64,000 bases of DNA from Brevundimonas aurantiaca (GCF_014199955.1 NZ_JACHOQ010000004.1:153726-217725); one strand, 5' to 3'. Shown: positions 53,442 through 62,616, counted from the first letter of the stretch. Made by a program: numbers and translations. The notes: generated from the sequence alone by a model not told the origin.

Positions 53442-56330
53442 TTACTGGGCCAGCTTGTCCGAGACGACCTCGGCGCGCCAGGCCGTGTCCGGCTTCAGAT
53501 AATGCTGCGCCAGCCGTTGCAGGTCGGCCGCTGTGACGGCTTCCAGTACCGCGATATTGTTGCGGGTCTGGTCCAGCGAGGCGGGGTCCGACTGGGCCTC
53601 GGACAACTGGGTCAGCCAATAGCCGTTGTCGGCCATGCTGCGGCGCAGACGCTCCAGCGCCGGGCGGCGGGCGCGGTTCAGTTCGTCCTCACCGATCGGA
53701 TTGTCGCGCAGATCGGCGGCGATGGCGTCAACGGCGGTGAACAGTTTCGGCAGGGACTCCGGCGCCGTCTCGGCCGCCACGACCATATAGCCGTAGCCGG
53801 GGAAGACGTCGGAGGTGCTGGAGCCGGCGTTGGGCGAATAGGCCAGACCCTGCTTCTCGCGGATGTCTTCGTTGAGCCGCAGCTGCAGCACCGCCGACAG
53901 CAGGGACAGCTGACGCGAGGTGGTGCGGTCGCCGATCTGGTCCGTCGTCGGCCAGGCCACGACGCCCAGGGCCTGTTCGGCCTGGCCGGTGTGAGTCAGC
54001 CGGACCGGGGTCGCCGTGGGCGCGGGGAAGCGCCGTTCGGCCGAACCGGCCGGCGGCGTCGGCGCCGCGCCGCGGGCGGGCAGGGCGCCGAAGGTCGAGC
54101 CCACGGCCGCGATCACCGCATCCACGTCCACATCGCCGACGACGGTGATCTCGACCGGGCCGGAGGCCAGGGCGGCCTTGATCTGCTCGCGCAGCGGCTC
54201 GATCTCAACCGACTGGAACTCCTCGACCGTCGGCGTGGCGGCGCGCTTGTCGCCCCCGGCAAGGATCGCGCCGCCCTTCACCGCAAAGGCGCCGCCGGGG
54301 GTGGCCGTCAATTGCTCCAGGGTTTGGGGATAGGCCGCCTGGGCGCGCTGCAGCGGGGCGGGGCGCAGGCCCGGATCGGTCAGGAAGGCGGTCAGCACCT
54401 GAAGCTCCAGCGCCAGATCTTCAGGCCGGGTCGAGCCGCTGAAGACATAGCCGTCCTCGCCCTGGCTGACCGAGGTGTTGATCACATGACCCGCCAGGAC
54501 CCGATCCGCCTCGTCCACCGTCAGCTTGCCCAGGCCCCCGGCGTTCAGCACCGTATCGGCCAGGGACAGGGGCGAGAACCGGTCTGTCGGCAGCCCCAGG
54601 GAGCCGATGCCGGTCTTGGCCCTGATCAGGATCTGATCGTCACGGAAGTCGGTCTTCTTGATGTTCAGCAGCGTGCCGTTGGGGAAGCGCACCAGCACGG
54701 CCCCCAGGTCCGACACCTCTGTGCGCGACGACGGGGCCGCCGCCGCACCGAAGTCGGCATAGGGCCATTCCAGGGCCGCCTGATCGGCCGGAGCCGCCAC
54801 AGGAACCTGACGCGACGCCTCCAGGGCGGCCGTGACGGCCGCCTCGCCGCCCTCGACCGGGACCGGGCTGGTGAAGAGCACCAGCGGCCCCTGGCCTTCG
54901 AATACCGGGCGGACGGCGGCGTCTACCTGTTCAGGCGTCAGGTCGGCGACAATCCGTTCGAACTGGTCCAGGCTCTGCTGGGGCGCGGTGAAGACCGTGT
55001 CGCTGTTGACGGCGTTCAGCAGGGCGCCGGCCAGGGCGGGGGTGGAGCGGGTCGCTGCGGTGGCGACGGCGTTCTGCAGCGAGGTGCGGTATTCGGTGAT
55101 CTCGCGCTGAAGTTCAGGCGCGGTCACCCCGTATTGGGTCAGGCGGCGCGCCTCCTGTTCGACGGTCTCCAGGGCGCGCTTCCACTGGCCCGGGGTGAAG
55201 CTGACCGACAGGACGCCGGCGTCCAGGCTGTCGAACAGCGACTGATAGCCGGCGCCGGCGCCCAGGAAGGGCGGATTGTCGGCCCGCGCCATCTCGCCCA
55301 GCCGTCGGTTCAGCACGGCTAGGCCCAGGCTGCGGCGAATGTCCTCGGCCCGCTCGTTGAAGCTGTCGGGGTCCAGGTCCGGCGCCTTGATCCAGTTGAT
55401 TTGGATCGACGACTGCACGCCCGGCTCCACAATGATGCTGGTCTGGGGCTGGCGCGGCTGCACCTGGCCCAGGTCGGGCTCGGGCCCGTCCGCCGCCTTG
55501 GGCGTCCAGTCGGCGAAGGCGCCGCGCACCTTGGTCTCCATGGCGTCCAGGTCGAAGTCGCCCACGGCGATGAAGGTCGCCCGCGACGGGCGATAGTAGG
55601 CGTCATAGAAGTCCACGAAGCGCTCGCGCGGCGCGGTGCGGATCACCTCCAGGTCGCCGATCGGCAGGCGTTGCGACAGGCGCTGGCCCGGCGCCAAGAG
55701 GGCCAGCTGGGTCTTCAGCACCCGCATCTGCGGGCTGTTGCGGCTGCGTTCCTCGCCCTCGATCACGCCGCGCTCGGCGTCGATGGACTCCGGCGCCATC
55801 AGGGCGTCGCCCATCATCTGTCGCATGACCCGCAGCGACGTATCGACCGTCTCGTCCTGGGTGTTGGGCAGCTCCAGCATATAGGCGGTCTGGTCGAAGC
55901 TGGTGAAGGCGTTGGTGTCGGCCCCGAAGGCCAGGCCCAGCCGCTCCAGAATCCGCAGCATCTCATTCTCGGGGATGTCCTTGGTCCCGTTGAAGGCCAT
56001 ATGCTCCATGAAGTGGGCCAGGCCCTTCTGGTCGTCCCGCTCCATCAGCGAGCCCGCGTCGATCCGCAGCCGGAACGACGCCTGGCCGGGCGGGGTAGCG
56101 TTGTGCATCAGGGCGTAGCGCATTCCGTTCGGCAACAGGCCGTACCGCACCGCCGGATCGGCCGGAACGTCGCTGGCGGACTGGGCCCAAGGATCGGACG
56201 GCGCGACCTGTCCTTCCACCTGAACGGCGGCGGGGGAAGCCGCCAGAGCCAGGGCGGGAACACTGAAGGCCCCCGCAGACAGAGCCAACCCGGAGGCTGC
56301 CAGCAGCAGCAGACGACGCGCAGAACGCAT
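53442..56330 (-). CDS. M16 family zinc metallopeptidase (pitrilysin-like)
   Basis: This 962-residue secreted protease has a signal sequence (SARRLLLLAASGLALSAG). The inverted zinc motif HxxEH is at His106-FM-Glu109-His110 (AHFMEHMAFNGT), with a downstream Glu in DAERGVIEGEERSR. Two M16 halves follow in one chain (the second begins about residue 520, VRFPNGTLLNIKKTDFRD), as in PqqL-type periplasmic peptidases. ATG 56330 follows GGGAGTGAGTTC. It is next to the ECF/anti-sigma pair but separated by about 160 bases, so a regulatory link is not shown. Confidence 0.92.
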   Translation of the reverse strand: MRSARRLLLLAASGLALSAGAFSVPALALAASPAAVQVEGQVAPSDPWAQSASDVPADPAVRYGLLPNGMRYALMHNATPPGQASFRLRIDAGSLMERDDQKGLAHFMEHMAFNGTKDIPENEMLRILERLGLAFGADTNAFTSFDQTAYMLELPNTQDETVDTSLRVMRQMMGDALMAPESIDAERGVIEGEERSRNSPQMRVLKTQLALLAPGQRLSQRLPIGDLEVIRTAPRERFVDFYDAYYRPSRATFIAVGDFDLDAMETKVRGAFADWTPKAADGPEPDLGQVQPRQPQTSIIVEPGVQSSIQINWIKAPDLDPDSFNERAEDIRRSLGLAVLNRRLGEMARADNPPFLGAGAGYQSLFDSLDAGVLSVSFTPGQWKRALETVEQEARRLTQYGVTAPELQREITEYRTSLQNAVATAATRSTPALAGALLNAVNSDTVFTAPQQSLDQFERIVADLTPEQVDAAVRPVFEGQGPLVLFTSPVPVEGGEAAVTAALEASRQVPVAAPADQAALEWPYADFGAAAAPSSRTEVSDLGAVLVRFPNGTLLNIKKTDFRDDQILIRAKTGIGSLGLPTDRFSPLSLADTVLNAGGLGKLTVDEADRVLAGHVINTSVSQGEDGYVFSGSTRPEDLALELQVLTAFLTDPGLRPAPLQRAQAAYPQTLEQLTATPGGAFAVKGGAILAGGDKRAATPTVEEFQSVEIEPLREQIKAALASGPVEITVVGDVDVDAVIAAVGSTFGALPARGAAPTPPAGSAERRFPAPTATPVRLTHTGQAEQALGVVAWPTTDQIGDRTTSRQLSLLSAVLQLRLNEDIREKQGLAYSPNAGSSTSDVFPGYGYMVVAAETAPESLPKLFTAVDAIAADLRDNPIGEDELNRARRPALERLRRSMADNGYWLTQLSEAQSDPASLDQTRNNIAVLEAVTAADLQRLAQHYLKPDTAWRAEVVSDKLAQ

Positions 56331-56491
56331 GAACTCACTCCCAACGCCGCAACCCCCGACGGAGCGGCTTTTGTCCGCAGTAGGGGAGCGTGGGGGCGAG
56401 GGCAAGGCGACCTTTTGCACCGCCCGACGCCCCCTCCGGGGTCGAAGGCGCTTTGCAAGCGGTGAATTTGAAGAGGGAATCCGTTCGCGGA

Positions 56492-57214
56492 CTAGCGCCA
56501 GCCTTCGTCGCGGGCGCGCGCCTCAGTGACGGCGTCGGCGGAGGGACCGGCGATCAGGGCATCGACCGCGCTAAGGACGGCGGCGGGGGTGTCGGACGAG
56601 GCCGTGCGGACTTCGCCCATTGGACTCGACAGGGGCGCCAGGGCCTGGACGGTCCAGCCGTCCGACCGGCGACAGGCCAGGCCCGCCAGCCCGTCGTCTC
56701 GAGCCTGGAACGTGCGGCACCAGCGGCCCTCTCCGTCCTGGAAGGTCAGACCGACGGCCCGACCGGCGTTGTCCGCCCCCTCTGACGCGAGGCGGCGATC
56801 CAAGACCTTGACCAGATCCCTGTCGGCAAGGACGCCGTCCTCGGCGACACGGATGCCGGAGCCGCTGTTCAGGCCCGGCCCGATCAGCACCCCGGCGACG
56901 AAGGCCGCCGCAGCCAGCCCGCCCCAGATCGGCGCCTGGCGCGGCGCGAGGGCTTGGGACAACCAGGCTTTCAAACCCGCCAACGGCGCTGCGCGGACGT
57001 GGCCGCCATTGGCGATCAGGCGCGACAGATCACGGTCGCGGGGATCGACCTGGACCAGAAAGGCCGCCTGCGTCGCCGCGCGCAACCGTCGCGCCGTCGC
57101 CATCCGTTCGGCCAGGGCGGAGTCGGTCCGGGCCGCCGCTTCCAGCCGTGCGACCGCATCGGGCGCCAGTTCGCCGTCGGTCCAACGCATCAGGGTTTCA
57201 TCGTCGATGTTCAT
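56492..57214 (-). CDS. Anti-sigma factor, membrane-anchored
   Basis: This 240-residue protein has an N-terminal cytoplasmic domain (DETLMRWTDGELAPDAVARLEAAARTDSALAERMATARRLRAA in parts) typical of anti-sigma factors, one transmembrane helix near residues 100-118 (PIWGGLAAAAFVAGVLIGPGL) and a periplasmic domain with two Cys (RWCRTFQ and LACRRSDG). It would sequester the ECF sigma factor until a periplasmic signal arrives. Its start overlaps the sigma-factor stop by four bases (ATGA). Confidence 0.85.
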   Translation of the reverse strand: MNIDDETLMRWTDGELAPDAVARLEAAARTDSALAERMATARRLRAATQAAFLVQVDPRDRDLSRLIANGGHVRAAPLAGLKAWLSQALAPRQAPIWGGLAAAAFVAGVLIGPGLNSGSGIRVAEDGVLADRDLVKVLDRRLASEGADNAGRAVGLTFQDGEGRWCRTFQARDDGLAGLACRRSDGWTVQALAPLSSPMGEVRTASSDTPAAVLSAVDALIAGPSADAVTEARARDEGWR

Positions 57215-57714
57215 CCCGTCACTCCCTGCTCGGCCAACGTCTGCATCAAGGTCTGACGGCCGCGCACAAGACGGCTGGTCAGGGTGCCGGCGGGCACGCC
57301 CAGAACCTGGGCCGCCTCGGCGTAGGACAGGCCCTCGACCAGGACGAGGGCGACCGCATGTTTCTGATCCTCGGGCAGGGCGTGGATGGCGTCGCGCACC
57401 AGCCGGGCGTCGGCGCGCAGACCTTCGTCCGCCTGGGCGGCGTCGGGCACACGGGCCGTGGCCTCGTCCTCGGGCGTCAGGACCCGGCCCCAGCGCTGGC
57501 GTGCGCGACCGTCGTCTATGGCGATCCGTCTCATGATGGTGAAGGTCCAACTGTCCAGCCGCGTGCCGGTCTTGAAACCGCGCCGCGACGCCAGGGCGCG
57601 TTCCACCGTCTGTTGCACCAAATCCTGCGCGTCTGCGTCGTGGGGGCGGAGGATGCGGGCGAATCGGCGCAGGCGCGGCAGAAGCTCCACCAGCCCCGTC
57701 TGAAAATCGTCCAC
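57211..57714 (-). CDS. ECF-type RNA polymerase sigma factor
   Basis: This protein has 167 residues from GTG 57714. Region 2 (ELLPRLRRFARILRPHDADAQDLVQQTVERAL in parts) and region 4 (HALPEDQKHAVALVLVEGLSYAEAAQVLGVPAGTLTSRLVRGRQTL in parts) are both clear. AAAAGGACGAC gives a good ribosome binding site for GTG 57714, whereas an upstream ATG 57768 would place coding sequence over the palindrome. ATG 57768 cannot be excluded. It is co-transcribed with the overlapping anti-sigma gene and divergent from a subtilase. Confidence 0.88.
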   Translation of the reverse strand: MDDFQTGLVELLPRLRRFARILRPHDADAQDLVQQTVERALASRRGFKTGTRLDSWTFTIMRRIAIDDGRARQRWGRVLTPEDEATARVPDAAQADEGLRADARLVRDAIHALPEDQKHAVALVLVEGLSYAEAAQVLGVPAGTLTSRLVRGRQTLMQTLAEQGVTG

Positions 57715-57734
57715 GTGTCGTCCTTTTCCATGCG

Positions 57735-57766
57735 GGATGAAACGAACGAGCCCAGGCGTTTCATCC
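57735..57766. promoter_or_regulatory. Perfect 10-bp inverted repeat between divergent ECF and subtilase genes
   Basis: GGATGAAACG (57735-57744) and CGTTTCATCC (57757-57766) are fully complementary across a 12-base spacer. The site is 21-52 bases before the sigma-factor GTG and 67-98 before the subtilase ATG. Its AAAC and CGTT cores resemble ECF -35 and -10 halves read on both strands, though the 13-base gap is short for a standard promoter. Confidence 0.55.
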
Positions 57767-57832
57767 ATGGCATATCGAGAACGGAACGCCGCCCGACGCA
57801 AGGACGAAGTGGCGCGGGGCCGGAAGGAGTGG

Positions 57833-59167
57833 ATGATGCGGTGGAAACGGACCTTGGCGTTGATCGGCCTGGCGGCGCTGGGGCTGACGCCGCTGACCAC
57901 CGCTGCACCGGCCCAGGCCCAGATCGGATCTTTGCCGGTTCCCACAATTCCGGGCGTGGGGCAAAGTCTGCCGGATCGTCTGCCTGACCGTCTGACGGAG
58001 CGGCTGCCGGGTCTGGACGAGGTTGATCGCCTGGGACGCCAGGGGATCGATCAAGCCCTGAGGGCGCCGGCGCGTCTGACGCAACTCGTGCGGCGTTCCA
58101 ACGGGGCGCTGGAGGCCGACCCCCAGGGCTGGCCCGTGGTGCGTGGCGAGATCGTGGCCCTGGACCTGTCGCCCGCCGCCCGCGCTCTGGCGACGAGCGC
58201 AGGTTTCACCGTTCTGCGGGAGGAGCGGCTTGAGGCTCTTGAACTGACCAGCCTGGTCCTTTCCCCGCCGCGCGGCCTGTCCCTTGCGCGGGCTGTCGCG
58301 CGTTTGAAGAGATTGGACCCACAGGCTGACGTGACCTTCAACCATATCCACGACACGGCCGGCGCCGTGTCATCGGAGGAGGGCGGGCTCGCGAAGCAAT
58401 CCTCAAGCGCTGGTGGAGACGCCGGCCCTAAGCTGGGTCTGATCGACACCGGCGTCGAGGCGACCCATCCGGCTCTCGTCGGATCGCAGGTCGTGCAGCG
58501 GGGTTTCGCCGGGCCGCCGCGCATGGGCGCGCATGGCTTGGCCGTCGCCTCCTTGATGGTCGGGCGCAGCGGCCCGTTCGCTGGCGGCGCGCCGGGCGCC
58601 GATCTGCGCGTCGCCGACATCTATGGCGGCCAAGCGGAGGGCGGCTCATCGACCGCCCTGGCCCAGGCCCTGGCCTGGATGATCGAACAGAGGGTCGGGG
58701 TGGTGAACGTCAGCCTGGTCGGCCCGCGCAACGCCTTGGTCGAACGCGCGATCCAGCGGGCCCAGGCGCGGGGTCTGACGGTGGTGGCGGCGGTGGGCAA
58801 TGACGGCCCGGCCGCCCCGCCGCTTTATCCCGCCGCCTATGACGGGGTGATCGGCGTCACGGCCGTGAACGCCCGCGACCAGGTTCTGCCGGAGGCGGCG
58901 CGCGGCCCCCAGGTCGCCTTCGCCGCTCCGGGCGCCGACATGGCCGCCGCGGCGCCCGCCGGCCGCTGGACCAGCGTGCGGGGAACCTCCTTCGCCGCCC
59001 CCATCGTGGCTGGACTTGTAGCGCGCCAGGGTCAGGCCGCCTTGGCGCGCAGCGCCGCCGACTTGGGGGCGCGCGGCCGCGACGCCGTCTACGGCCAGGG
59101 CTTGGTGGGCGTCGGATCTCGCGCGGCGCCGCAGACGATGGGTGCGCGCGGACGGCTGGCTCGATAA
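57833..59167 (+). CDS. S8 subtilase family serine peptidase
   Basis: This 444-residue exported protease has a signal peptide (LGLTPLTTAAPAQAQ). An N-terminal prodomain-like region to about 190 is followed by the catalytic domain with Asp205 (GLIDTGVE), His234 (GAHGLAVASLMVG), oxyanion Asn323 (VGNDG) and Ser386 (GTSFAAP). The usual HGT after the catalytic His is HGL here. ATG 57833 follows GGAAGGAG. It is divergent from the ECF sigma/anti-sigma pair, a pairing seen in related bacteria. Control by that sigma factor is an inference. Confidence 0.9.
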   Translation: MMRWKRTLALIGLAALGLTPLTTAAPAQAQIGSLPVPTIPGVGQSLPDRLPDRLTERLPGLDEVDRLGRQGIDQALRAPARLTQLVRRSNGALEADPQGWPVVRGEIVALDLSPAARALATSAGFTVLREERLEALELTSLVLSPPRGLSLARAVARLKRLDPQADVTFNHIHDTAGAVSSEEGGLAKQSSSAGGDAGPKLGLIDTGVEATHPALVGSQVVQRGFAGPPRMGAHGLAVASLMVGRSGPFAGGAPGADLRVADIYGGQAEGGSSTALAQALAWMIEQRVGVVNVSLVGPRNALVERAIQRAQARGLTVVAAVGNDGPAAPPLYPAAYDGVIGVTAVNARDQVLPEAARGPQVAFAAPGADMAAAAPAGRWTSVRGTSFAAPIVAGLVARQGQAALARSAADLGARGRDAVYGQGLVGVGSRAAPQTMGARGRLAR

Positions 59168-59253
59168 AATATCGAAGGGTCGGGATGAAATCTCGACGGC
59201 CGGTCGTTGGACACTGCGAGGGCGAGATGCCCGAGACATGCAGGAGATTGACG

Positions 59254-59913
59254 ATGAAGAAGACCCTGATGACCGCGACCGTCGCTTTCGGCCTGGCTCT
59301 GGCCGGCGCATCGCAAGCTCAGGTCCTGGGCGGTTCCGGCGGCCTGACCGGTGGTTTGGCCGGCGGCCTGGGCGGCCAGGTCGGAAGCATGACCGGCGGC
59401 CAGATCGGTGGCGCCGGCTCTCTGACCGGAGGCGTGTCGGGCGCGATCGACGGTTCGCGCATTCGTGACGGCGTCGCCTCGACCACCAATCAGACCCTGA
59501 CCCGCGCCGAGCGCCGCGCTCAGCAGGCTCAGGCCCGCGCCGCCGCAACCGCCGAACGCAACCGCGCCAGGGCTGAGAATGCTGCGGTGAACACCCGTGA
59601 CCGCGTCGCTTCGACCGCCGCCTCCACCCAGGGGCGGGCCCAAGGCGCGCTGAACGGAACCGTCAACGGCGTCGCCAACGCTGCGAGCCCCGCCCAAGGC
59701 GAAGGCCAAGCTCAGGGTTCGGCCCTGTTGAACAGCGCCCTGTCCAGCAGCGGCGGCTCCGCCTCGGGCTCGGGGCAAGGCCAGGCCCAGACCCAAACAC
59801 CCACGCGCCGCGCCTCAGCTGACGCTGACGCCAATGGGTCGGCGTCTGCGAACCGCAACGGCGCCTCGGCCTCGGTCGGCGTTTCGGCTGGCGGCAGCGT
59901 TCGTCCGAACTGA
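59254..59913 (+). CDS. Secreted Gly/Ala/Gln-rich low-complexity protein
   Basis: This 219-residue protein starts at ATG 59254 behind CAGGAG. A signal peptide (TATVAFGLALAGASQAQ) precedes a Gly-rich segment with G-L-T-G-G repeats (residues 25-65), then an Ala/Arg/Gln helical region (TRAERRAQQAQARAAATAERNR) and a Ser/Gly/Ala/Asn tail. There is no recognisable domain, and it may be a surface or matrix protein. It is 86 bases downstream of the subtilase on the same strand, so it could be part of the same regulon. A terminator follows. Confidence 0.7.
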   Translation: MKKTLMTATVAFGLALAGASQAQVLGGSGGLTGGLAGGLGGQVGSMTGGQIGGAGSLTGGVSGAIDGSRIRDGVASTTNQTLTRAERRAQQAQARAAATAERNRARAENAAVNTRDRVASTAASTQGRAQGALNGTVNGVANAASPAQGEGQAQGSALLNSALSSSGGSASGSGQGQAQTQTPTRRASADADANGSASANRNGASASVGVSAGGSVRPN

Positions 59914-59938
59914 GTTGACGACCGATAGATGTTAAGAA

Positions 59939-59971
59939 GGGCCCCGTCGGTTCAGCCGGCGTGGCCCTTTT
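59939..59971 (+). terminator. Intrinsic terminator after the Gly/Ala-rich gene
   Basis: GGGCCCCGTCGG and GCCGGCGTGGCCC form an imperfect stem around TTCA, followed by four T. It stands between the secreted protein gene and the convergent hfaD. Confidence 0.7.
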
Positions 59972-60002
59972 GGCGAGAAGCCTGATCTCGGACCTTATGC
60001 GC

Positions 60003-61118
60003 TCAACCGCCCGGTCGGCTGACGTAGAAGGTCGCGCTGTTGCCCACGGCGGTGGCGCCGACGACCGCGGCGCGGCCGGCGCCGATCGTCGCACTGGTCG
60101 TGGCGGTGACATTGGCGTCATTGGTCTGGCTGTTCGTCACGTGAACCTCGCCGCCGCACTGGGAACAGGCGTACCCTGTCACGCTGTTGCCGACGGCTTC
60201 GGCGCCGACATAGGCGTCATAGCCGCTGACGCCGGCATAGGTCGCGGTCGCTTCGACTCCGCCGGTGTTCAACTGGGTGTTGTCCAGCTCCAAATAGATG
60301 TCCTGGTTGCCGGCGACGGTCTCGTTGGCGACGGCGCGGGCGGCGACTGTGGTCTGGCCCTGCAAATTGGTCTGGGCGCGGGCCGCTGCGCGGACACGGC
60401 CCTGGTTGGTCTGGTCACTCGTCGCGACCAGAGAGCCGCCGGCGTTCGACAGGACGATCCGGTTGCCCCCGGCGCCGGCCCGGGCGGCCAGGTTCCAGGC
60501 GTTGTCGACATAGACGTCGGTGCGGGCCTCGATGGTCGAGGGGGCGTTGGTCTGGCGCACCGTCAAATCCTGATGCGAGGCGCCGTTGGTCGAGGCCTGG
60601 ACCAGGTTGGCCGCCGCATGGGCGGAAAAGTCGGCGGGGGCGGGGATGTATTGAATATCGGCGACGGTCTCGGCCAGGACGGGGGTCTGGGCTGACTGGT
60701 CGAGGGCGCCGGTGATCGAGGCGGACGATCCGCTGAGCGCGATCCGATTGGCCGCCGCCGTGGTGGCGACGGCGGCGCCGTCTTCGATATGGGCGGTCGG
60801 CGCCCGCACTGCGGTGCGGGCCGTGACGGACGGACCCGTCATGGTCTGACGCGCGGTCAGGTCGGCGGCCGCCTGATCGACGCCTCCGACCAGAAGATTG
60901 CCCGCAACGTCATTGGTCACCTGAAGTTGGCCCACGGCGACGTCCAGGTTCACCGCGCCGGTGACCTCGCCGGTCATCGTCTGGGTGCTGGTGCAGGTGG
61001 AGCCGGTCTGGGCGTCGCAGACCGGCGCTTGCTGGGCCCTCGTCTCAGTAGCGAGAGCGGCGAACGTCGCCGTCGCGGCGATCATGCCAGCGAGACGGAT
61101 CGGCGCGAGTCTGGCCAT
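60003..61118 (-). CDS. hfaD: Holdfast anchor protein HfaD
   Basis: This 371-residue exported protein has a signal peptide (ATFAALATETRAQ) followed by repeats of beta-rich units with Thr/Val/Asn: QTMTGEVTGAVNLDVAVGQLQVTND, RQTMTGPSVTARTAV, RQTNAPSTIEARTDV and NSQTNDANVTATTSATIGAGR (in parts). Four Cys are present near the ends. The composition and position downstream of hfaB match Caulobacter HfaD, an outer-membrane adhesin that fixes the polar holdfast to the cell. The start overlaps the end of hfaB by 74 bases. Confidence 0.82.
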   Translation of the reverse strand: MARLAPIRLAGMIAATATFAALATETRAQQAPVCDAQTGSTCTSTQTMTGEVTGAVNLDVAVGQLQVTNDVAGNLLVGGVDQAAADLTARQTMTGPSVTARTAVRAPTAHIEDGAAVATTAAANRIALSGSSASITGALDQSAQTPVLAETVADIQYIPAPADFSAHAAANLVQASTNGASHQDLTVRQTNAPSTIEARTDVYVDNAWNLAARAGAGGNRIVLSNAGGSLVATSDQTNQGRVRAAARAQTNLQGQTTVAARAVANETVAGNQDIYLELDNTQLNTGGVEATATYAGVSGYDAYVGAEAVGNSVTGYACSQCGGEVHVTNSQTNDANVTATTSATIGAGRAAVVGATAVGNSATFYVSRPGG

Positions 61119-62061
61119 TGTTCGTCTCCGTAGTGGGATAAGCCGGGTAATAGCCGCCGGTGGGACCGACGGTGGAATCGCCGAGCGGGTCGTTGGCGGC
61201 GTTGAGGCAGATTTCGGGGCCGGGGGCGCCGTAAAGATTGGCCATGAACTCGACCGTGGCCCGTTCGACCAGGGCGCGGACGGCCAGCTGCACCGGCTCC
61301 ATCCCGCCGGACCCGGCCGAGATGTCGAAGACATTGCCGTTCAGGAAGTCGAACACGCCCGCCGAGATCTCGCGGCCGATGATTTGCTTTTGATAGGAGA
61401 CCACGTCCACGACCTCCAGGGTCGTGGTCTGAACCAGCCGCAGATCCATGGCGATGTTCATCACATAGGTGCGGTGGGTGGCGATGCCGGAACCGGGCCG
61501 GTCGCTGTCCACCTCGCCCACGGCGGCGTCGAATCCGCCCGAGCGGATGTTGTAGTTTACCTCGGTGATGCCGCCGACGATGTAGAAGTCCGAGCCCGGC
61601 ACCTGGCCGGCCAGGATGCGGCGGTACTGGGTGTCTTCCGGGCCCTGGGCGCTGGGCGTGCTGTCGCCGATCAGCTTGTTGTTGGCGTAGCGCAGCTCCA
61701 GCTCCGACACCGAGGTGTCGTACCGCTCAACAATCCGCGCGCCGGCCTTGGCGAGGGCCGAGTTGGCCATCAGCGAGGCGCCGCCGGTGATCTGACGCCC
61801 GCCGTCGGAGGAGACGGTGCCCGTATAGTCGCTGATCCGCCCCACGGCCATGCGCGGCGAGGGCAGATTATAGCGGCGGGCGTAGTCGGCCAGGCAGTAG
61901 AGGGCGGTCGAATAGGGGGTCGGGTTGGCGGTGACCGGCGCATTGCCGATCGGCGTCGCATACTGGCCCGATGGCCCTGCGACCGGACTGACGCAGCCGG
62001 CCAGCAGCAGGGCGGCCGCAATCGACGCAGCGCCGGTGCGAATGAAGACAGGTCGGCTCAT
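61045..62061 (-). CDS. hfaB: Holdfast anchor protein HfaB (CsgG-like lipoprotein)
   Basis: This 338-residue lipoprotein has a lipobox (LLLAGC, Cys about residue 23) and a CsgG/HfaB domain, with YSTALYCLADYARRYN, MAVGRISDYTGTV, MANSALAKAGARIVERYDTS and GSDFYIVGGITEVNYN. HfaB forms the outer-membrane pore that exports HfaA and HfaD subunits, analogous to curli CsgG. ATG 62061 overlaps the hfaA stop by four bases. Its last 74 bases overlap the start of hfaD, which is tight coupling of all three genes. Confidence 0.87.
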   Translation of the reverse strand: MSRPVFIRTGAASIAAALLLAGCVSPVAGPSGQYATPIGNAPVTANPTPYSTALYCLADYARRYNLPSPRMAVGRISDYTGTVSSDGGRQITGGASLMANSALAKAGARIVERYDTSVSELELRYANNKLIGDSTPSAQGPEDTQYRRILAGQVPGSDFYIVGGITEVNYNIRSGGFDAAVGEVDSDRPGSGIATHRTYVMNIAMDLRLVQTTTLEVVDVVSYQKQIIGREISAGVFDFLNGNVFDISAGSGGMEPVQLAVRALVERATVEFMANLYGAPGPEICLNAANDPLGDSTVGPTGGYYPAYPTTETNNGQTRADPSRWHDRRDGDVRRSRY

Positions 62062-62501
62062 GGCAGGGTGAGGCTTCCGTTCAGAGCCGTGCCGGCGGTG
62101 ACGTCGCCGTTGTTGGTCTGTTTCGAATTGACGATGACGGTGTTGTAGCTGCCCTGAACCACCACGTTCAGTTGATTGCCGACGGCGGTCGAGCCGCCGA
62201 TGGCCGCGCCCCCGCTGCTCGATGCGCCGGCGCCAGCATAGGCCGAGGCTACGCCGCCGGATTGGCTGGAATAGGAGGAGGCGCCGGACTGGATCAGGCC
62301 GTTGACGATGATGCGGTTGCCGTTGGCGTCGCGTGTCGAGCCGGTCGCGGCGGCCTGGGTGGCGCTTCGCGCCGCCCCATAGCCTTGTTGAAAGCGCGCT
62401 GCGCCGGCCGAGCCCGTGGTCTGGGCGGCCGCCAGCGTCGGGACCGCCAGGACGACCGCAAGCGCCATCGTCAGGGGGGCGATCGGCCTCTGGACCGGCA
62501 T
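62058..62501 (-). CDS. hfaA: Holdfast anchor protein HfaA (CsgA-like subunit)
   Basis: This 147-residue secreted protein has a signal peptide (VVLAVPTLAAAQ) and shows the HfaA hallmarks: GYGAARSATQAA, TRDANGNRIIVNGLIQ, AIGGSTAVGNQLNVVVQGSYNTVIVNSKQTNNGDVTAGTALNG (in parts). The Asn/Gln/Ser/Gly-rich repeats resemble curli subunits and imply an amyloid-like fibre. HfaA with HfaB and HfaD attaches the adhesive holdfast. It is the first gene of the operon; a TTAA-N5-TTAA pair lies upstream. ATG 62501 follows a GGAG-poor leader. Confidence 0.88.
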   Translation of the reverse strand: MPVQRPIAPLTMALAVVLAVPTLAAAQTTGSAGAARFQQGYGAARSATQAAATGSTRDANGNRIIVNGLIQSGASSYSSQSGGVASAYAGAGASSSGGAAIGGSTAVGNQLNVVVQGSYNTVIVNSKQTNNGDVTAGTALNGSLTLP

Positions 62502-62562
62502 GGGGACTCCTTGCGCGTCGACGAACCAAGGGATCGAACCGCGATCCACCCGCTAAACTGGG

Positions 62563-62575
62563 TTAAGGTTATTAA
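62563..62575. promoter_or_regulatory. TTAA-N5-TTAA pair upstream of hfaA
   Basis: TTAAGGTTATTAA has two TTAA half-sites five bases apart, two fewer than the CtrA consensus spacing. It lies between divergent hfaA and the rhomboid gene. Cell-cycle control by CtrA is a possibility only. Confidence 0.25.
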
Positions 62576-62616
62576 GAAGCGCTTGAGATCGGCGAAATCG
62601 TCACCCATTGAAAACC

